Below the pieces are notes generated by a model. The model was not told the origin of the DNA. It ran no database searches and worked only from the letters and a program-made list of their open reading frames with translations. Made by a program: the position numbers and the translations under genes. A stretch of 64,000 nucleotides of DNA. Origin: Leptotrichia sp. oral taxon 498 (GTDB lineage: Bacteria; Fusobacteriota; Fusobacteriia; Fusobacteriales; Leptotrichiaceae). Shown piece after piece: positions 26,167-34,519 of this stretch. Positions within the stretch are counted from its first letter, which is position 1, and every line of letters starts with the position of its first letter. The DNA is taken from positions 372,001 to 436,000 of the forward strand of contig NZ_CP016753.1 of assembly GCF_002240055.1 (NCBI RefSeq). Reading direction: 5' to 3'.

Positions 26167-26299
26167 ATTTATAGTTAAATAATAAAATCAATTGTCAGAA
26201 AATTTCTCTACTTTTCATTAACCGATTTTTATCTTTCGGCTTAATGTAAATTAATTTCTCTAAAATAAAATTTTTAATTTGATTTATTTAACTATAAAT
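26167..26299 (+). promoter_or_regulatory. Structured leader RNA of ahpC
   Basis: A 16-bp perfect pairing of 26167-26182 with 26284-26299 closes the element; it extends by ATCAA (26187-26191)/TTGAT (26279-26283) after a 4-nt bulge. Inside, CATTAA-CCGA (26216-26225) pairs with TCGG-c-TTAATG (26236-26246). AATTTCTCTA occurs twice (26201-26210 and 26253-26262), flanking the inner hairpin. The element ends 16 nt before the AGGAGG ribosome site (26315-26322 region). No known riboswitch class is recognised. The rest of the 413-bp gap (25916-26328) holds the traF promoter, the tandem repeat and the ahpC promoter. Confidence 0.6.
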
Positions 26300-26328
26300 T
26301 TAAAAATTAAAACTTAGGAGGAATAAAT

Positions 26329-26895
26329 ATGTCATTAATTGGAAAAAAAGTTGATAATTTTACAGTTCAAGGTTATCAAAACGAAACTTTCAGAGAAGTA
26401 AACTTTGAAAAAGATATTTTGGGAAAATGGAGCATTTTTATGTTCTATCCAGCAGATTTCACATTTGTTTGCCCAACAGAATTAGAAGATTTGGAAGATC
26501 ACCACAAAGAATTAAATGATTTGGGATTTGAAGTTTATTCAGTAAGTACTGATACTCACTTCACTCACAAAGCTTGGCACGATCATTCAGAAGCAATTAG
26601 CAAAGTAACTTTCACAATGCTAGGAGATCCAAAAAAAGAATTAGTTAAAATCTTTGATGTTTTGGAAGAAGAATCAGGAATGGCTTTCAGAGGAACTTTC
26701 ATTGTAAACCCTGAAGGAAAAATCGTTGCTTACGAAGTAAACGACGGTGGAATCGGAAGAGATGCTTCAGAATTAGTAAGAAGAGCAAAAGCGGCAAAAT
26801 TTGTACATGACAATCCTGGATTAGTTTGCCCAGCTAAATGGAAAGAAGGAGAAAAAACATTAAAACCTGGATTAGATTTAGTAGGTAAAATTTAA
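26329..26895 (+). CDS. ahpC: Alkyl hydroperoxide reductase C (typical 2-Cys peroxiredoxin)
   Basis: Peroxiredoxin that reduces H2O2, organic peroxides and peroxynitrite in the cytoplasm. The 188-aa protein has the peroxidatic Cys48 in '[15 protein letters not shown]', Arg and Thr of the active site, the '[13 protein letters not shown]' region and the resolving Cys167 in 'LVCPAKW'. This is the AhpC1 length and layout. A strong promoter, leader RNA and AGGAGG site suggest high, regulated expression. The next gene encodes the AhpF N-terminal-domain protein that would recycle it. Confidence 0.97.
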   Translation: MSLIGKKVDNFTVQGYQNETFREVNFEKDILGKWSIFMFYPADFTFVCPTELEDLEDHHKELNDLGFEVYSVSTDTHFTHKAWHDHSEAISKVTFTMLGDPKKELVKIFDVLEEESGMAFRGTFIVNPEGKIVAYEVNDGGIGRDASELVRRAKAAKFVHDNPGLVCPAKWKEGEKTLKPGLDLVGKI

Positions 26896-26938
26896 TTCAT
26901 AAAAAAATTATCCACAATTTAAAAATATAAAATGATTT

Positions 26939-26963
26939 AAGGGAGTTTTTCTCCCTTATTTTG
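26939..26963 (+). terminator. Terminator or attenuator after ahpC
   Basis: AAGGGAG (26939-26945) and CTCCCTT (26951-26957) form a 7-bp stem with a TTTTT loop, followed by ATTTTG. The short U-tract may let some transcripts continue into the AhpF-like gene. Confidence 0.65.
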
Positions 26964-27020
26964 AATAAATAAAAAAAATAAAATAATAATAAAAATTAAA
27001 TTAATTTAAAAGGAGTAAAA

Positions 27021-27653
27021 ATGGCTTTATTAGATAAAAATATTGTAGAACAATTAAAGGGGTATTTTAATAATATAAATGGAAATATCGAAATGGTGTC
27101 TTTTTTGGACGACAGCGAAAAATCAAAAGAATTAGATAGTTTTCTAACAGAAGTTGACGCTATTTCAGACAAAGTTAATTACACAAAAAAAATTTTTGGA
27201 AGTGACGCTGATTTTGAAAAAATGCACAATATCACAAGACCAATTTCATTTACTTTATTAAAAGATGGAAAAAAATCTGGAATTAACTTTAACGGAATTC
27301 CTGGAGGACATGAATTTAACAGCTTCATTTTGGCGATACTTGGACTTGCTGGGATGGGTAAAAAATTGGGAGGAGAACAATTAATTAAAGTAGAATCTGT
27401 TACAAAACCTTTAAATATCGAAACTTATGTTTCTCTTTCTTGTACAAAATGTCCTGAAGTTATTCAAGCATTAAATATAATTTCTATGGCAAATGAAAAT
27501 ATTACAACTTCATTGATTGACGGAGGAGTTTTCACTGAAGAAGTTACTCAAAAAAATATTCAAGGTGTGCCAGTTGTTTATATCAATGGAGAAAAAGCTT
27601 CTGTTGGAGAAAAAACAATTGAAGAATTGATTGATATTGTTATAAATGCCTAA
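27021..27653 (+). CDS. AhpF N-terminal-domain-like dithiol reductase (no flavin domain)
   Basis: A 210-aa protein of two thioredoxin-like folds, matching the N-terminal domain of AhpF: the first fold (about 1-120) lacks the redox motif ('FNGIPGGHEF' near 90-99), and the second (about 125-210) has Cys141-Thr-Lys-Cys144, where AhpF has CHNC. The flavin/NADH thioredoxin-reductase part of AhpF is absent, so a separate TrxB-like reductase must supply electrons. It lies 125 bp after ahpC and probably passes electrons to AhpC. Family assignment is firm; the electron donor is inferred. Confidence 0.85.
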   Translation: MALLDKNIVEQLKGYFNNINGNIEMVSFLDDSEKSKELDSFLTEVDAISDKVNYTKKIFGSDADFEKMHNITRPISFTLLKDGKKSGINFNGIPGGHEFNSFILAILGLAGMGKKLGGEQLIKVESVTKPLNIETYVSLSCTKCPEVIQALNIISMANENITTSLIDGGVFTEEVTQKNIQGVPVVYINGEKASVGEKTIEELIDIVINA

Positions 27654-27679
27654 TACCCTAAAATATTTTATATAATTTA

Positions 27680-27725
27680 AAAAGAAACTATTTCATAAAA
27701 TTATCTTATGAGATAGTTTCTTTTT
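27680..27725. terminator. Bidirectional terminator
   Basis: AAGAAACTAT-TT-CATAA pairs with TTATG-AG-ATAGTTTCTT around a 7-nt loop, with A-runs and T-runs on both sides. It lies between the convergent AhpF-like and flavodoxin-like genes. Confidence 0.8.
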
Positions 27726-28361
27726 TTATAATTTATTACTTTTTCTAAACAAATCTTTTACCCTCAAATTATTTTTTCTCGCTTTTAAAACCCACGAAAT
27801 CGATCCTTGTACAAAATACAAAATTCTTAGCCAATTTTGATTTATATAAATATTCTCATCGCTTTTTAAAGTTAAAATATTATCAGAAAATTTTTCTAAT
27901 GCTCCACCTAAATTTTTCAGAGGTCCTTTCCCCAATTTACATTTTTTCAAATATGGCAACAATTCTCCTGCACCCACGCCAACTCCTTGTCCCCATTTTG
28001 CCTGAACTTTCTTGCACCAGTTCTTCATCTGCAAAATTGCCAAATGATTTTGTTTTCCTTCATAAAATCCATTATTAACCGCACAATAAATTTTACTTCC
28101 AGACTTTATAACTTTTTCCTTCTCAAATTCTACAAGTAATTTTAGTAAATTGGATGGAATTCCATCAACATATAAAGGAAAAAGAAATATTAAAACATCG
28201 CTATTGTAGATTTCATTTTTCATTTTATCATTTAACTTAAAAGAAATTGAATAATATTTTTTTATTTCATTTTCTTTAAGTAAAGACGAAAGATAGTTTC
28301 CTAATATTTCAGAATTACTTTTAACTGCTTTTGGACTTCCATTTATTAGAGTAATTTTCAT
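27726..28361 (-). CDS. NAD(P)H-dependent FMN reductase/flavodoxin-fold protein 1
   Basis: A 211-aa flavodoxin-fold oxidoreductase. The N-terminus 'MKITLINGSPKAVKSNSE' is the FMN phosphate-binding loop and 'SDVLIFLFPLYVDGIPSNLLKLL' (about 55-78) the second FMN loop of the NADPH-dependent FMN reductase family. The C-terminal 50 residues are an extra helical, basic extension. It lies 6 bp after the second flavodoxin-like gene, downstream of a TetR regulator. Probably quinone or flavin reduction; the substrate is unknown. Confidence 0.8.
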   Translation of the reverse strand: MKITLINGSPKAVKSNSEILGNYLSSLLKENEIKKYYSISFKLNDKMKNEIYNSDVLIFLFPLYVDGIPSNLLKLLVEFEKEKVIKSGSKIYCAVNNGFYEGKQNHLAILQMKNWCKKVQAKWGQGVGVGAGELLPYLKKCKLGKGPLKNLGGALEKFSDNILTLKSDENIYINQNWLRILYFVQGSISWVLKARKNNLRVKDLFRKSNKL

Positions 28362-28367
28362 ATTCCA

Positions 28368-28916
28368 TCATTCTCCCTGATCTTCTAAAAAAGAAACCTT
28401 AAAATTTTTTGTATTTAAATTCACACTATTAGCCTTTACTATTTCTTTAGCCGCTGTCTTTTCACTTTGTGTCAAATTTTCCCCATAAAAATATACATTT
28501 AAATCAAATCTCATTTTATTTCGTGCGACATGATGCATTTCCTTATTCTTAAATTTAAAAAATGGCAACAAATATGGAATTGTTCTATCCAGTACATTTT
28601 TTACAAATGGACTATAAGAACCATAGACACATTGACTTATAATCACAACTTTGTCTGCCTTTGAATATAATGTTGCTAAATTTTCATATCCATCCCTAAT
28701 TTTACATCTCCCAGGAGTTTTAATCCAGCATTCAAAACACCCCATGCAACTTTTAATTTTATTATTATCACAAATTATAAATATATCTTCATCAGCTATT
28801 ATTTTCTTTTGATTTATACTTTCTTTTATTTTATCTATAATTTTTTCTTTTTTTTCAATTTTCCACTTTAAATTTTTCAATTTTTCATTATCTAAATCAT
28901 GTATAATCAATTCCAT
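28368..28916 (-). CDS. Flavodoxin-fold NAD(P)H oxidoreductase 2
   Basis: A 182-aa flavoprotein of the NADPH-dependent FMN reductase/iron-sulfur flavoprotein-like group. 'CMGCFECWIKTPGRCKIRDGY' style residues (about 52-72) give the Cys-rich loop, and 'ADKVVIISQCVYGSYSPFVKNVLDR' the FMN/dimer region. The ATG at 28914-28916 is preferred to a GTG nine nt upstream because AAGGTGAG precedes it. It forms a two-gene unit with the adjacent paralogous reductase. Confidence 0.8.
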   Translation of the reverse strand: MELIIHDLDNEKLKNLKWKIEKKEKIIDKIKESINQKKIIADEDIFIICDNNKIKSCMGCFECWIKTPGRCKIRDGYENLATLYSKADKVVIISQCVYGSYSPFVKNVLDRTIPYLLPFFKFKNKEMHHVARNKMRFDLNVYFYGENLTQSEKTAAKEIVKANSVNLNTKNFKVSFLEDQGE

Positions 28917-28980
28917 ATTTCTCACCTTATTTAAGATTTAAACTCATATAGCATAACAACTTTAAAATTTCATTTTAATA

Positions 28981-29583
28981 TTACTTTACTATACAAACTG
29001 ATTTTATTATCTCTTCTATTTTTTCTTCCCAAATTTCAGAATATGTTATATCATTCATAATCATTATTGTTACTAATCCCTGTACTAATGCCCACATTGC
29101 TATAATTTTATCTTGTATAGCTTGATTTGGTACATCTGCTTTTTGAAGTACTTTAGTTGCCTCGCTTTTTAATATATTAAAAGCACTTTGATTACTATTT
29201 TCTATTTCTGAAAACTCTGATAATAAATCTATTTTTGTATTACTTCTTGAAATTATAAAATAATAATACTCATGATTTTCGCAAAAAAACATAACATATG
29301 TTTTTCCCAATTTTACCAATAAATTTTCGCTATTTTCATATTTTTTTCTCGTCTTAGCCAATTCCATTGCTAATATTTTCCAAATATAATCACTCATTGC
29401 TTCAAGCAAATCACTTTTTTTCTTAAAATATGTATAGGGAGCCGCATTACTTACTCCACACATTTTAGCTATTCTTCTTAAAGATAATTTTTCTTCCCCC
29501 ACCTCATTTATCATTTCTATCCCCTTTTCAATCAATTCTTCTCTCAGATTTCCATGATGATAGCTCTTTTTAGATTTCTCCAT
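28981..29583 (-). CDS. TetR/AcrR-family regulator
   Basis: A 200-aa repressor with an N-terminal HTH (about 20-58: 'LSLRRIAKMCGVSNAAPYTYFKKKSDLLEAM') and a C-terminal ligand domain including a TetR_C-type 'YYYFIIS' helix and two amphipathic helices. It lies upstream of the two flavodoxin-like reductases on the same strand, and its own promoter overlaps a 7-7-7 palindrome (29616-29636), suggesting autorepression and control of the reductases. Confidence 0.88.
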   Translation of the reverse strand: MEKSKKSYHHGNLREELIEKGIEMINEVGEEKLSLRRIAKMCGVSNAAPYTYFKKKSDLLEAMSDYIWKILAMELAKTRKKYENSENLLVKLGKTYVMFFCENHEYYYFIISRSNTKIDLLSEFSEIENSNQSAFNILKSEATKVLQKADVPNQAIQDKIIAMWALVQGLVTIMIMNDITYSEIWEEKIEEIIKSVCIVK

Positions 29584-29615
29584 TTTATTGACCTTTCATT
29601 TATCTTATCACTGTA

Positions 29616-29636
29616 AAGATTATACAATTTAATCTT
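29616..29636. promoter_or_regulatory. Operator-like palindrome over the tetR -10 box
   Basis: AAGATTA-7 nt-TAATCTT, a perfect 7-bp-arm palindrome covering the minus-strand -10 box (29619-29624). Confidence 0.55.
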
Positions 29637-29647
29637 AACATTGTCAA
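29619..29647 (-). promoter_or_regulatory. Consensus promoter of the tetR unit
   Basis: On the minus strand TTGACA (29642-29647) and TATAAT (29619-29624) with a 17-nt spacer, about 35 bp before the regulator's ATG. Confidence 0.7.
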
Positions 29648-29686
29648 GTTTATTTTGAAAATTTTTTTTATTTTAACTTAAATTTT

Positions 29687-29905
29687 TTAAATATCTTTTG
29701 GCACATCATAAGCCTGATGGCAAATCGGACATTCCAAATATTCTTTCCTTGCACTTATCGGAAAAATTGGTATCCAAAACAAAGTAAACCAATCACGATA
29801 TTCCACAAAATTCCAATCAGATGTATTGTTGCATCTTGAACAATGACAGTTTTCTAGTGTTCCTAAATTTTTAAACTTTCTTTTCGTTCCAAATATTAAA
29901 ATCAT
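29687..29905 (-). CDS. Small zinc-ribbon protein
   Basis: A 71-aa protein. The ATG at 29903-29905 (MILIFGTKRKF) is preferred to one 7 codons upstream because GTGAGGT lies in front of it. Two Cys pairs (CHCSRC about residues 22-27 and CPIC about 60-63) form a zinc ribbon around a Trp/Phe-rich hydrophobic middle ('WFTLFWIPIFPIS'). This is the zinc-ribbon_15-type small family of unknown role. Confidence 0.75.
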   Translation of the reverse strand: MILIFGTKRKFKNLGTLENCHCSRCNNTSDWNFVEYRDWFTLFWIPIFPISARKEYLECPICHQAYDVPKDI

Positions 29906-29934
29906 TTTAGATACCTCACTTTCCAATTTTTGAG

Positions 29935-29975
29935 TAAAACTTCTCCCACTCCTATAAAAAAGTGGGAGACTTTAT
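29935..29975 (-). terminator. Terminator of aspS
   Basis: AGTGGGAG/CTCCCACT stem (29943-29950 with 29961-29968), loop about 10 nt, followed on the minus strand by GAAGTTTTAC. The stop codon of aspS is at its edge. Confidence 0.7.
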
Positions 29976-31756
29976 TAATCTTCTTTTTCAACTTCCAGCA
30001 ATTTCAATCTCAAATCATCTTCAAGCACTTGTTCTTCAATTCCCGCAGGTGCTCCAGTCATCAAGTCTTGTCCCTTATTAGTTTTAGGGAACGGAATTAC
30101 TTCTTTTATTGAGTCTTCCTTCAACATTGCCATAAGCCATCTATCAATTCCGTAAGCAAGTCCTCCATGTGGTGGAACTCCATATTTTAAGACTTCCAAG
30201 AAAAATCCAAATTTATCTTCCAATTCTTCTTGACCAAATCCTAATTTTTCAAAAACTTTTGCCTGTAAATCTTCATCGTGAATTCTGATACTTCCTCCAC
30301 CGATTTCATAACCATTTAAGACAATATCGTATGAATCTGTCTTGATTTTTGCAAGTTCATTCGTATCAAGATACTTTCTATCTTCTTCTTTAATCGAAGT
30401 AAACGGATGGTGTTGTGCTTTATATCTATTTTCTTCTTCACTCCATTCAAACATAGGAAAATCAACTACCCATAAGAATTTAAACGCATTTTTGTCGATT
30501 AATTCTAACTCTTCTCCCAATTTCAATCTCAACGCTCCCAATCCATCATGCACAACTTTATATTTATCAGCCAAAATTAACGCAACTTCATTATTTTTAA
30601 TTCCTAATTTTTCAATAATTTGTGTCAATTTTTCTTCTGAGAAGAATTTCGCAATTGGAGAATTTATTTCTCCATTTTCATTCATTTTAATATACGCCAA
30701 ACCTTTTGCTTTAAAGTATGTTTTCACATAATCTTCCAAATCTTTTATATATTTTCTCGAGAATTTTTCCGCATTTGGTGCAACAATTGCTTTTACATTC
30801 CCACCATCTTTCAATGCATTTTCAAAAACGCCAAATCCACAATCAGCAGTTTCTTCTGACAAATCAATCAATTTCATATCAAATCTCAAATCTGGCTTAT
30901 CTGAACCATAAAAATTCATCGCATCATCGTAGCTCATTCTTGGAAATTTTTCAGTAATTTCAATTTCTGTAACATCTTTAAATACTGTCTTTGTCAATTC
31001 TTCAGCCATTGAAATCACATCTTCTTGCTCAACAAACGACATTTCCACATCTAATTGAGTAAATTCAGGCTGTCTGTCCGCTCTCAAATCCTCATCTCTA
31101 AAACATTTTGCCAATTGATAATATTTGTCAATCCCAGAAACCATAAGTATTTGCTTAAACAATTGTGGTGATTGTGGCAATGCATAAAAATCACCTTTGT
31201 TAGTTCTACTTGGCACGATAAAATCCCTCGCTCCTTCAGGTGTTGCTTTTGCCAAAATCGGAGTATCGACATCTAAAAATCCATTTTCATTCATAAATTT
31301 TCTAATTGAAAACAACATATCGTTTCTTTTAATAATATTATTCAACATTTTCGGTCTTCTAATATCCAAATATCTATAAGTTAATCTCATATTTTCACTA
31401 AGATTCCCAGTTTCACTAATCTCAAACGGTAACTGTTTCGCACGGCTTAAAACCTCAATTTTTTTCGCTTCAATCTCAATATCCCCAGTAGGAATATTTT
31501 TATTTTTACTACTTCTCTCAGCCACAACTCCAGTAACCTTCAAAACCCATTCATTCTTATACTTTCTAGCTTCCTCAAAAAGTTCACTCCCAGAAACTTC
31601 CTCATTCAACAAAATTTGAGTAACCCCATATCTATCCCTCAAATCAATAAACACAAAGTGCCCCAAATCCCTAACTTTAGAAATCCATCCCGACAAAGTT
31701 ACTTCTTCACCAATATTTTCCATTCTTAACTCATTTAATTTATAGTTTCTATACAT
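29975..31756 (-). CDS. aspS: Aspartyl-tRNA synthetase
   Basis: Charges tRNA-Asp (class II). The 593-aa protein has the OB-fold anticodon-binding domain (about 1-110), class II motif 2 '[18 protein letters not shown]' (about 217-234), the bacterial GAD insertion (about 300-420) and motif 3 '[14 protein letters not shown]' (about 540-553). Bacterial-type length. The ATG follows AAAGGAC. A terminator follows its stop. Confidence 0.98.
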   Translation of the reverse strand: MYRNYKLNELRMENIGEEVTLSGWISKVRDLGHFVFIDLRDRYGVTQILLNEEVSGSELFEEARKYKNEWVLKVTGVVAERSSKNKNIPTGDIEIEAKKIEVLSRAKQLPFEISETGNLSENMRLTYRYLDIRRPKMLNNIIKRNDMLFSIRKFMNENGFLDVDTPILAKATPEGARDFIVPSRTNKGDFYALPQSPQLFKQILMVSGIDKYYQLAKCFRDEDLRADRQPEFTQLDVEMSFVEQEDVISMAEELTKTVFKDVTEIEITEKFPRMSYDDAMNFYGSDKPDLRFDMKLIDLSEETADCGFGVFENALKDGGNVKAIVAPNAEKFSRKYIKDLEDYVKTYFKAKGLAYIKMNENGEINSPIAKFFSEEKLTQIIEKLGIKNNEVALILADKYKVVHDGLGALRLKLGEELELIDKNAFKFLWVVDFPMFEWSEEENRYKAQHHPFTSIKEEDRKYLDTNELAKIKTDSYDIVLNGYEIGGGSIRIHDEDLQAKVFEKLGFGQEELEDKFGFFLEVLKYGVPPHGGLAYGIDRWLMAMLKEDSIKEVIPFPKTNKGQDLMTGAPAGIEEQVLEDDLRLKLLEVEKED

Positions 31757-31834
31757 TTTTTGTCCTTTCTTTATTTAATGATTTTATATTTTTTCTATAA
31801 AATTTAATACAATCTATTTTTTTTACAATTTATC

Positions 31835-32467
31835 TTATTTCATTTCATTCCAACTTTTTTCCACAACTTTTTGCATTTCTATCACATCTTTTGGCAATCC
31901 TTCAACAGTTATTTCATAAAGCTTGTCTTTCACAATAACACTATTTTTAATCATTGATTTTCCTTGAAAATCTGTCAATACAAACCGCATTCCTTTATGA
32001 CCATTCAAAATTACTGGTTCTAGCGACATTTTATTTTCAGAGACTCCTGCTTTTTTATATTTATCATACACATTTTTTAACATTTTTTCTACTGCCTTTT
32101 CTGAATTCATATTTTTGTACTCTTTAGCTAAATCATATGACATAAGCGTGTAAATATCACCATTTCCTTTGCTTATTTGCATTGCATATACTGGTAATCT
32201 AACATCAGCAAATAATGTCCAACCTTCTGTTTTAGGATATTCGATAAAACCTACTTTTTCATTTCCAAATCTACCTTTTTCAAAATATTTCATCGAATCC
32301 ATATATATTTTTCTCTTTTCAGTTTCAACTTTTTTAACTATCTCTTGTCCCTTTTCAGAATTCAAATCTAATAAACATCCAATATGTCCCGCAGGTTTAT
32401 AACAATTTTCAGAATATAAACTTAATGCACTAATCAAAAGTAACGCTGTAAAAAAAATCTTTTTCAT
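31835..32467 (-). CDS. Secreted hypothetical protein
   Basis: A 210-aa exported protein: signal peptide about 1-19 (ISALSLYS-ENCYK), then a mature alpha/beta domain with 'GWTLFADVRLPVYAMQIS' and 'GHKGMRFVLTDFQGKSMIKNSVIVKDKLYEITVEG', reminiscent of small PsbP/DUF1795-like periplasmic domains, but not certain. It lies 12 bp after hisS and 79 bp before aspS on the same strand, apparently in one unit. Confidence 0.7.
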   Translation of the reverse strand: MKKIFFTALLLISALSLYSENCYKPAGHIGCLLDLNSEKGQEIVKKVETEKRKIYMDSMKYFEKGRFGNEKVGFIEYPKTEGWTLFADVRLPVYAMQISKGNGDIYTLMSYDLAKEYKNMNSEKAVEKMLKNVYDKYKKAGVSENKMSLEPVILNGHKGMRFVLTDFQGKSMIKNSVIVKDKLYEITVEGLPKDVIEMQKVVEKSWNEMK

Positions 32468-32479
32468 CTTAATACTCCT

Positions 32480-33724
32480 TTAAATTTCTTGTTTCAAAAT
32501 CTCCAAAACTTCCTCAAAGCTATATTTTTCTTGCTCTCCAGTGCTAAACTTCTTAACCGTGAGCACATTTTCATCTCGTTCTTCTTCCCCTAAAATCAAC
32601 ACATATTCAGCATTTTCACGGTTTGCCTTTTTCATTTGTGCTCCAAAGCTTTTTGCATTGTAGTCAAAGTTTACTTTAATACCATTTTTTCTAAGTTCGT
32701 TTACTGTTTTCACAAAATATTCTTTTGTGTCATCAAAATAAATCACATAAATTTTTTTTTCTTCTTCAGAAATTATAGAATCATCCATTAACATTGCGAT
32801 TCTTTCCATTCCAGCGGCAAATCCTATTCCAGGAACTTTCGCATTTCCTAATATTTCAAGCAATCTGTCGTATCGTCCACCCGCAAGAACTGTCGCCTGT
32901 GATCCCAATTTATTCGATTTGATTTCAAAAACCGTGTCTGAATAATAATCAAGCCCTCTAACCAATTTATCATTCACGACATAATTCACGCCCAACAATT
33001 CCAAATATTTTTTAGTGTCTTCAAAATATTTTTTACTTTCTTCATCTAAATAATCGTAAAGTTTTGGTGCATTTTTAAACTCTTCCTGATCGCCTTTATC
33101 CTTAGAATCCAAAGCTCTCAAAGGATTTTTCTTATATCTTTTTTGTGAATCCTCACTCAATTTATCAAGTCTTTCAAACATAAATTTTTTCAAATCTTCA
33201 ATATATTTTTTTCTCGACTCAACATTTCCTAAGCTATTAATCTCCACAACTAAGCCAGTAATTCCAAGTTCTTCAAGAAAATCGCAACCCATTTTAATAA
33301 TTTCTGCATCCAGATATGCACTTCTCACACCAAACATTTCCACTCCAGTTTGATGAAATTCTCTCATTCTCCCTTTTTGAGGTGCTTCGTATCTATACAT
33401 TGGACCATTGTAAAACCATTTCACAATCGGAGAAGACTTATGAAATCCAGCTTCAAGATACGCTCTTACAACTCCCGCAGTCCCTTCTGGACGCATTGTA
33501 ACATCTCTTTCTCCCTTATCTTTAAAATCGTACATTTCTTTAGAAACAACATCAGTCTCATCTCCAACTCCTCGTTTGAAAAGCTCCGTTTCTTCCAAAA
33601 TCGGCGTAATTATCCGCTCAAATCCGTATTTTTCAAAAACTTTTTTTGAAATATTCACAATCGCATCATATTTTTTCACATCGTCAGAATATCTATCTTT
33701 CATTCCTTTTAAGGCGGTTATCAT
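32480..33724 (-). CDS. hisS: Histidyl-tRNA synthetase
   Basis: Charges tRNA-His (class II). The 414-aa protein has motif 1-type N-terminus 'ALKGMKDRYSDD', motif 2 'MYRYEAPQKGRMREFHQTGVE' (about 108-128), the His-A motif 'VRGLDYYSDTVFE' (about 258-270), motif 3 'GIGFAAGMERIAMLM' and a C-terminal anticodon-binding domain (about 325-414). Full length. Confidence 0.98.
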   Translation of the reverse strand: MITALKGMKDRYSDDVKKYDAIVNISKKVFEKYGFERIITPILEETELFKRGVGDETDVVSKEMYDFKDKGERDVTMRPEGTAGVVRAYLEAGFHKSSPIVKWFYNGPMYRYEAPQKGRMREFHQTGVEMFGVRSAYLDAEIIKMGCDFLEELGITGLVVEINSLGNVESRKKYIEDLKKFMFERLDKLSEDSQKRYKKNPLRALDSKDKGDQEEFKNAPKLYDYLDEESKKYFEDTKKYLELLGVNYVVNDKLVRGLDYYSDTVFEIKSNKLGSQATVLAGGRYDRLLEILGNAKVPGIGFAAGMERIAMLMDDSIISEEEKKIYVIYFDDTKEYFVKTVNELRKNGIKVNFDYNAKSFGAQMKKANRENAEYVLILGEEERDENVLTVKKFSTGEQEKYSFEEVLEILKQEI

Positions 33725-33826
33725 ATTTTTTTCCTTTCTTAATTAATATCATCAATTTTATTTTATAGATTATTATACCACAATTGACTAAAGATTTTAA
33801 GATGTGGGATTTCATAATTAATCTTT

Positions 33827-34363
33827 TCATTCAACATCTTTATTTGTAAAATCACATCTAGTTAACTGCTCCATCACATGTTTTCTTATCATTTCTTCAT
33901 CACTTTGTAATAATAATTCCGGTTTTTCTTTCGCCTTAGGAGTATTTATATCCCCTAAAGCAAAACAACATTTTCTCACTAATGCGAAATTATCATCCCA
34001 ACGGTATTTTTCAAAATTTGAAATTGCTAGTTCATAAATGCAATCTATTGTAGAAGGTAATTCTAGTTGCTGGAGATAAAACACTATGTCTTCATGTTTT
34101 CCATGCCATTCTTCTTTTGTTAATTTGCATAAAATATCAACAAATTTTTCACTGTATAATTTGAACATGTAAATTGCTGAAATTAAAATATCTACGCTGT
34201 CTCCATTTTTTTCATTATATGCTTTTTCCAACTCTGTTTTTATATACTCTATTCTTTCATCATCGTTTTTTAAAAATTCCTTTTGTAATTGTTGAAAACT
34301 TATTTGTTTTTTATATTTTTTCCACATCAAATTTTCCAATTCTTCAAGACTATTTTTCTCCAT
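33827..34363 (-). CDS. HEAT-repeat-like hypothetical protein
   Basis: A 178-aa all-helical, acidic protein with repeated helical pairs (about 60-165) of the kind 'DNFALVRKCCFALGDINTPKAKEKPELLLQ' and 'EEMIRKHVMEQLTRC', suggesting two or three HEAT-like repeats. Such proteins act as scaffolds; no catalytic residues are visible. It lies upstream of hisS on the same strand, 102 bp away. Confidence 0.6.
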   Translation of the reverse strand: MEKNSLEELENLMWKKYKKQISFQQLQKEFLKNDDERIEYIKTELEKAYNEKNGDSVDILISAIYMFKLYSEKFVDILCKLTKEEWHGKHEDIVFYLQQLELPSTIDCIYELAISNFEKYRWDDNFALVRKCCFALGDINTPKAKEKPELLLQSDEEMIRKHVMEQLTRCDFTNKDVE

Positions 34364-34519
34364 TTTTTATTATTTCCTTTCTAAAACTAATTTCTTTAAT
34401 ATTTTGATTAAATATTTCCAGTCCTTTTCTTTATTAATATTAGTCAAATTAAAAATACTCCATCATTTTAAATTTTGATACAATGCAAAAATTGTCGTGA
34501 TCTTTTTATAACTTACTCA

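Noticed and set aside
30342-31379. Several open frames opposite aspS
   Set aside because: They are shadows of a full-length, well-conserved synthetase.
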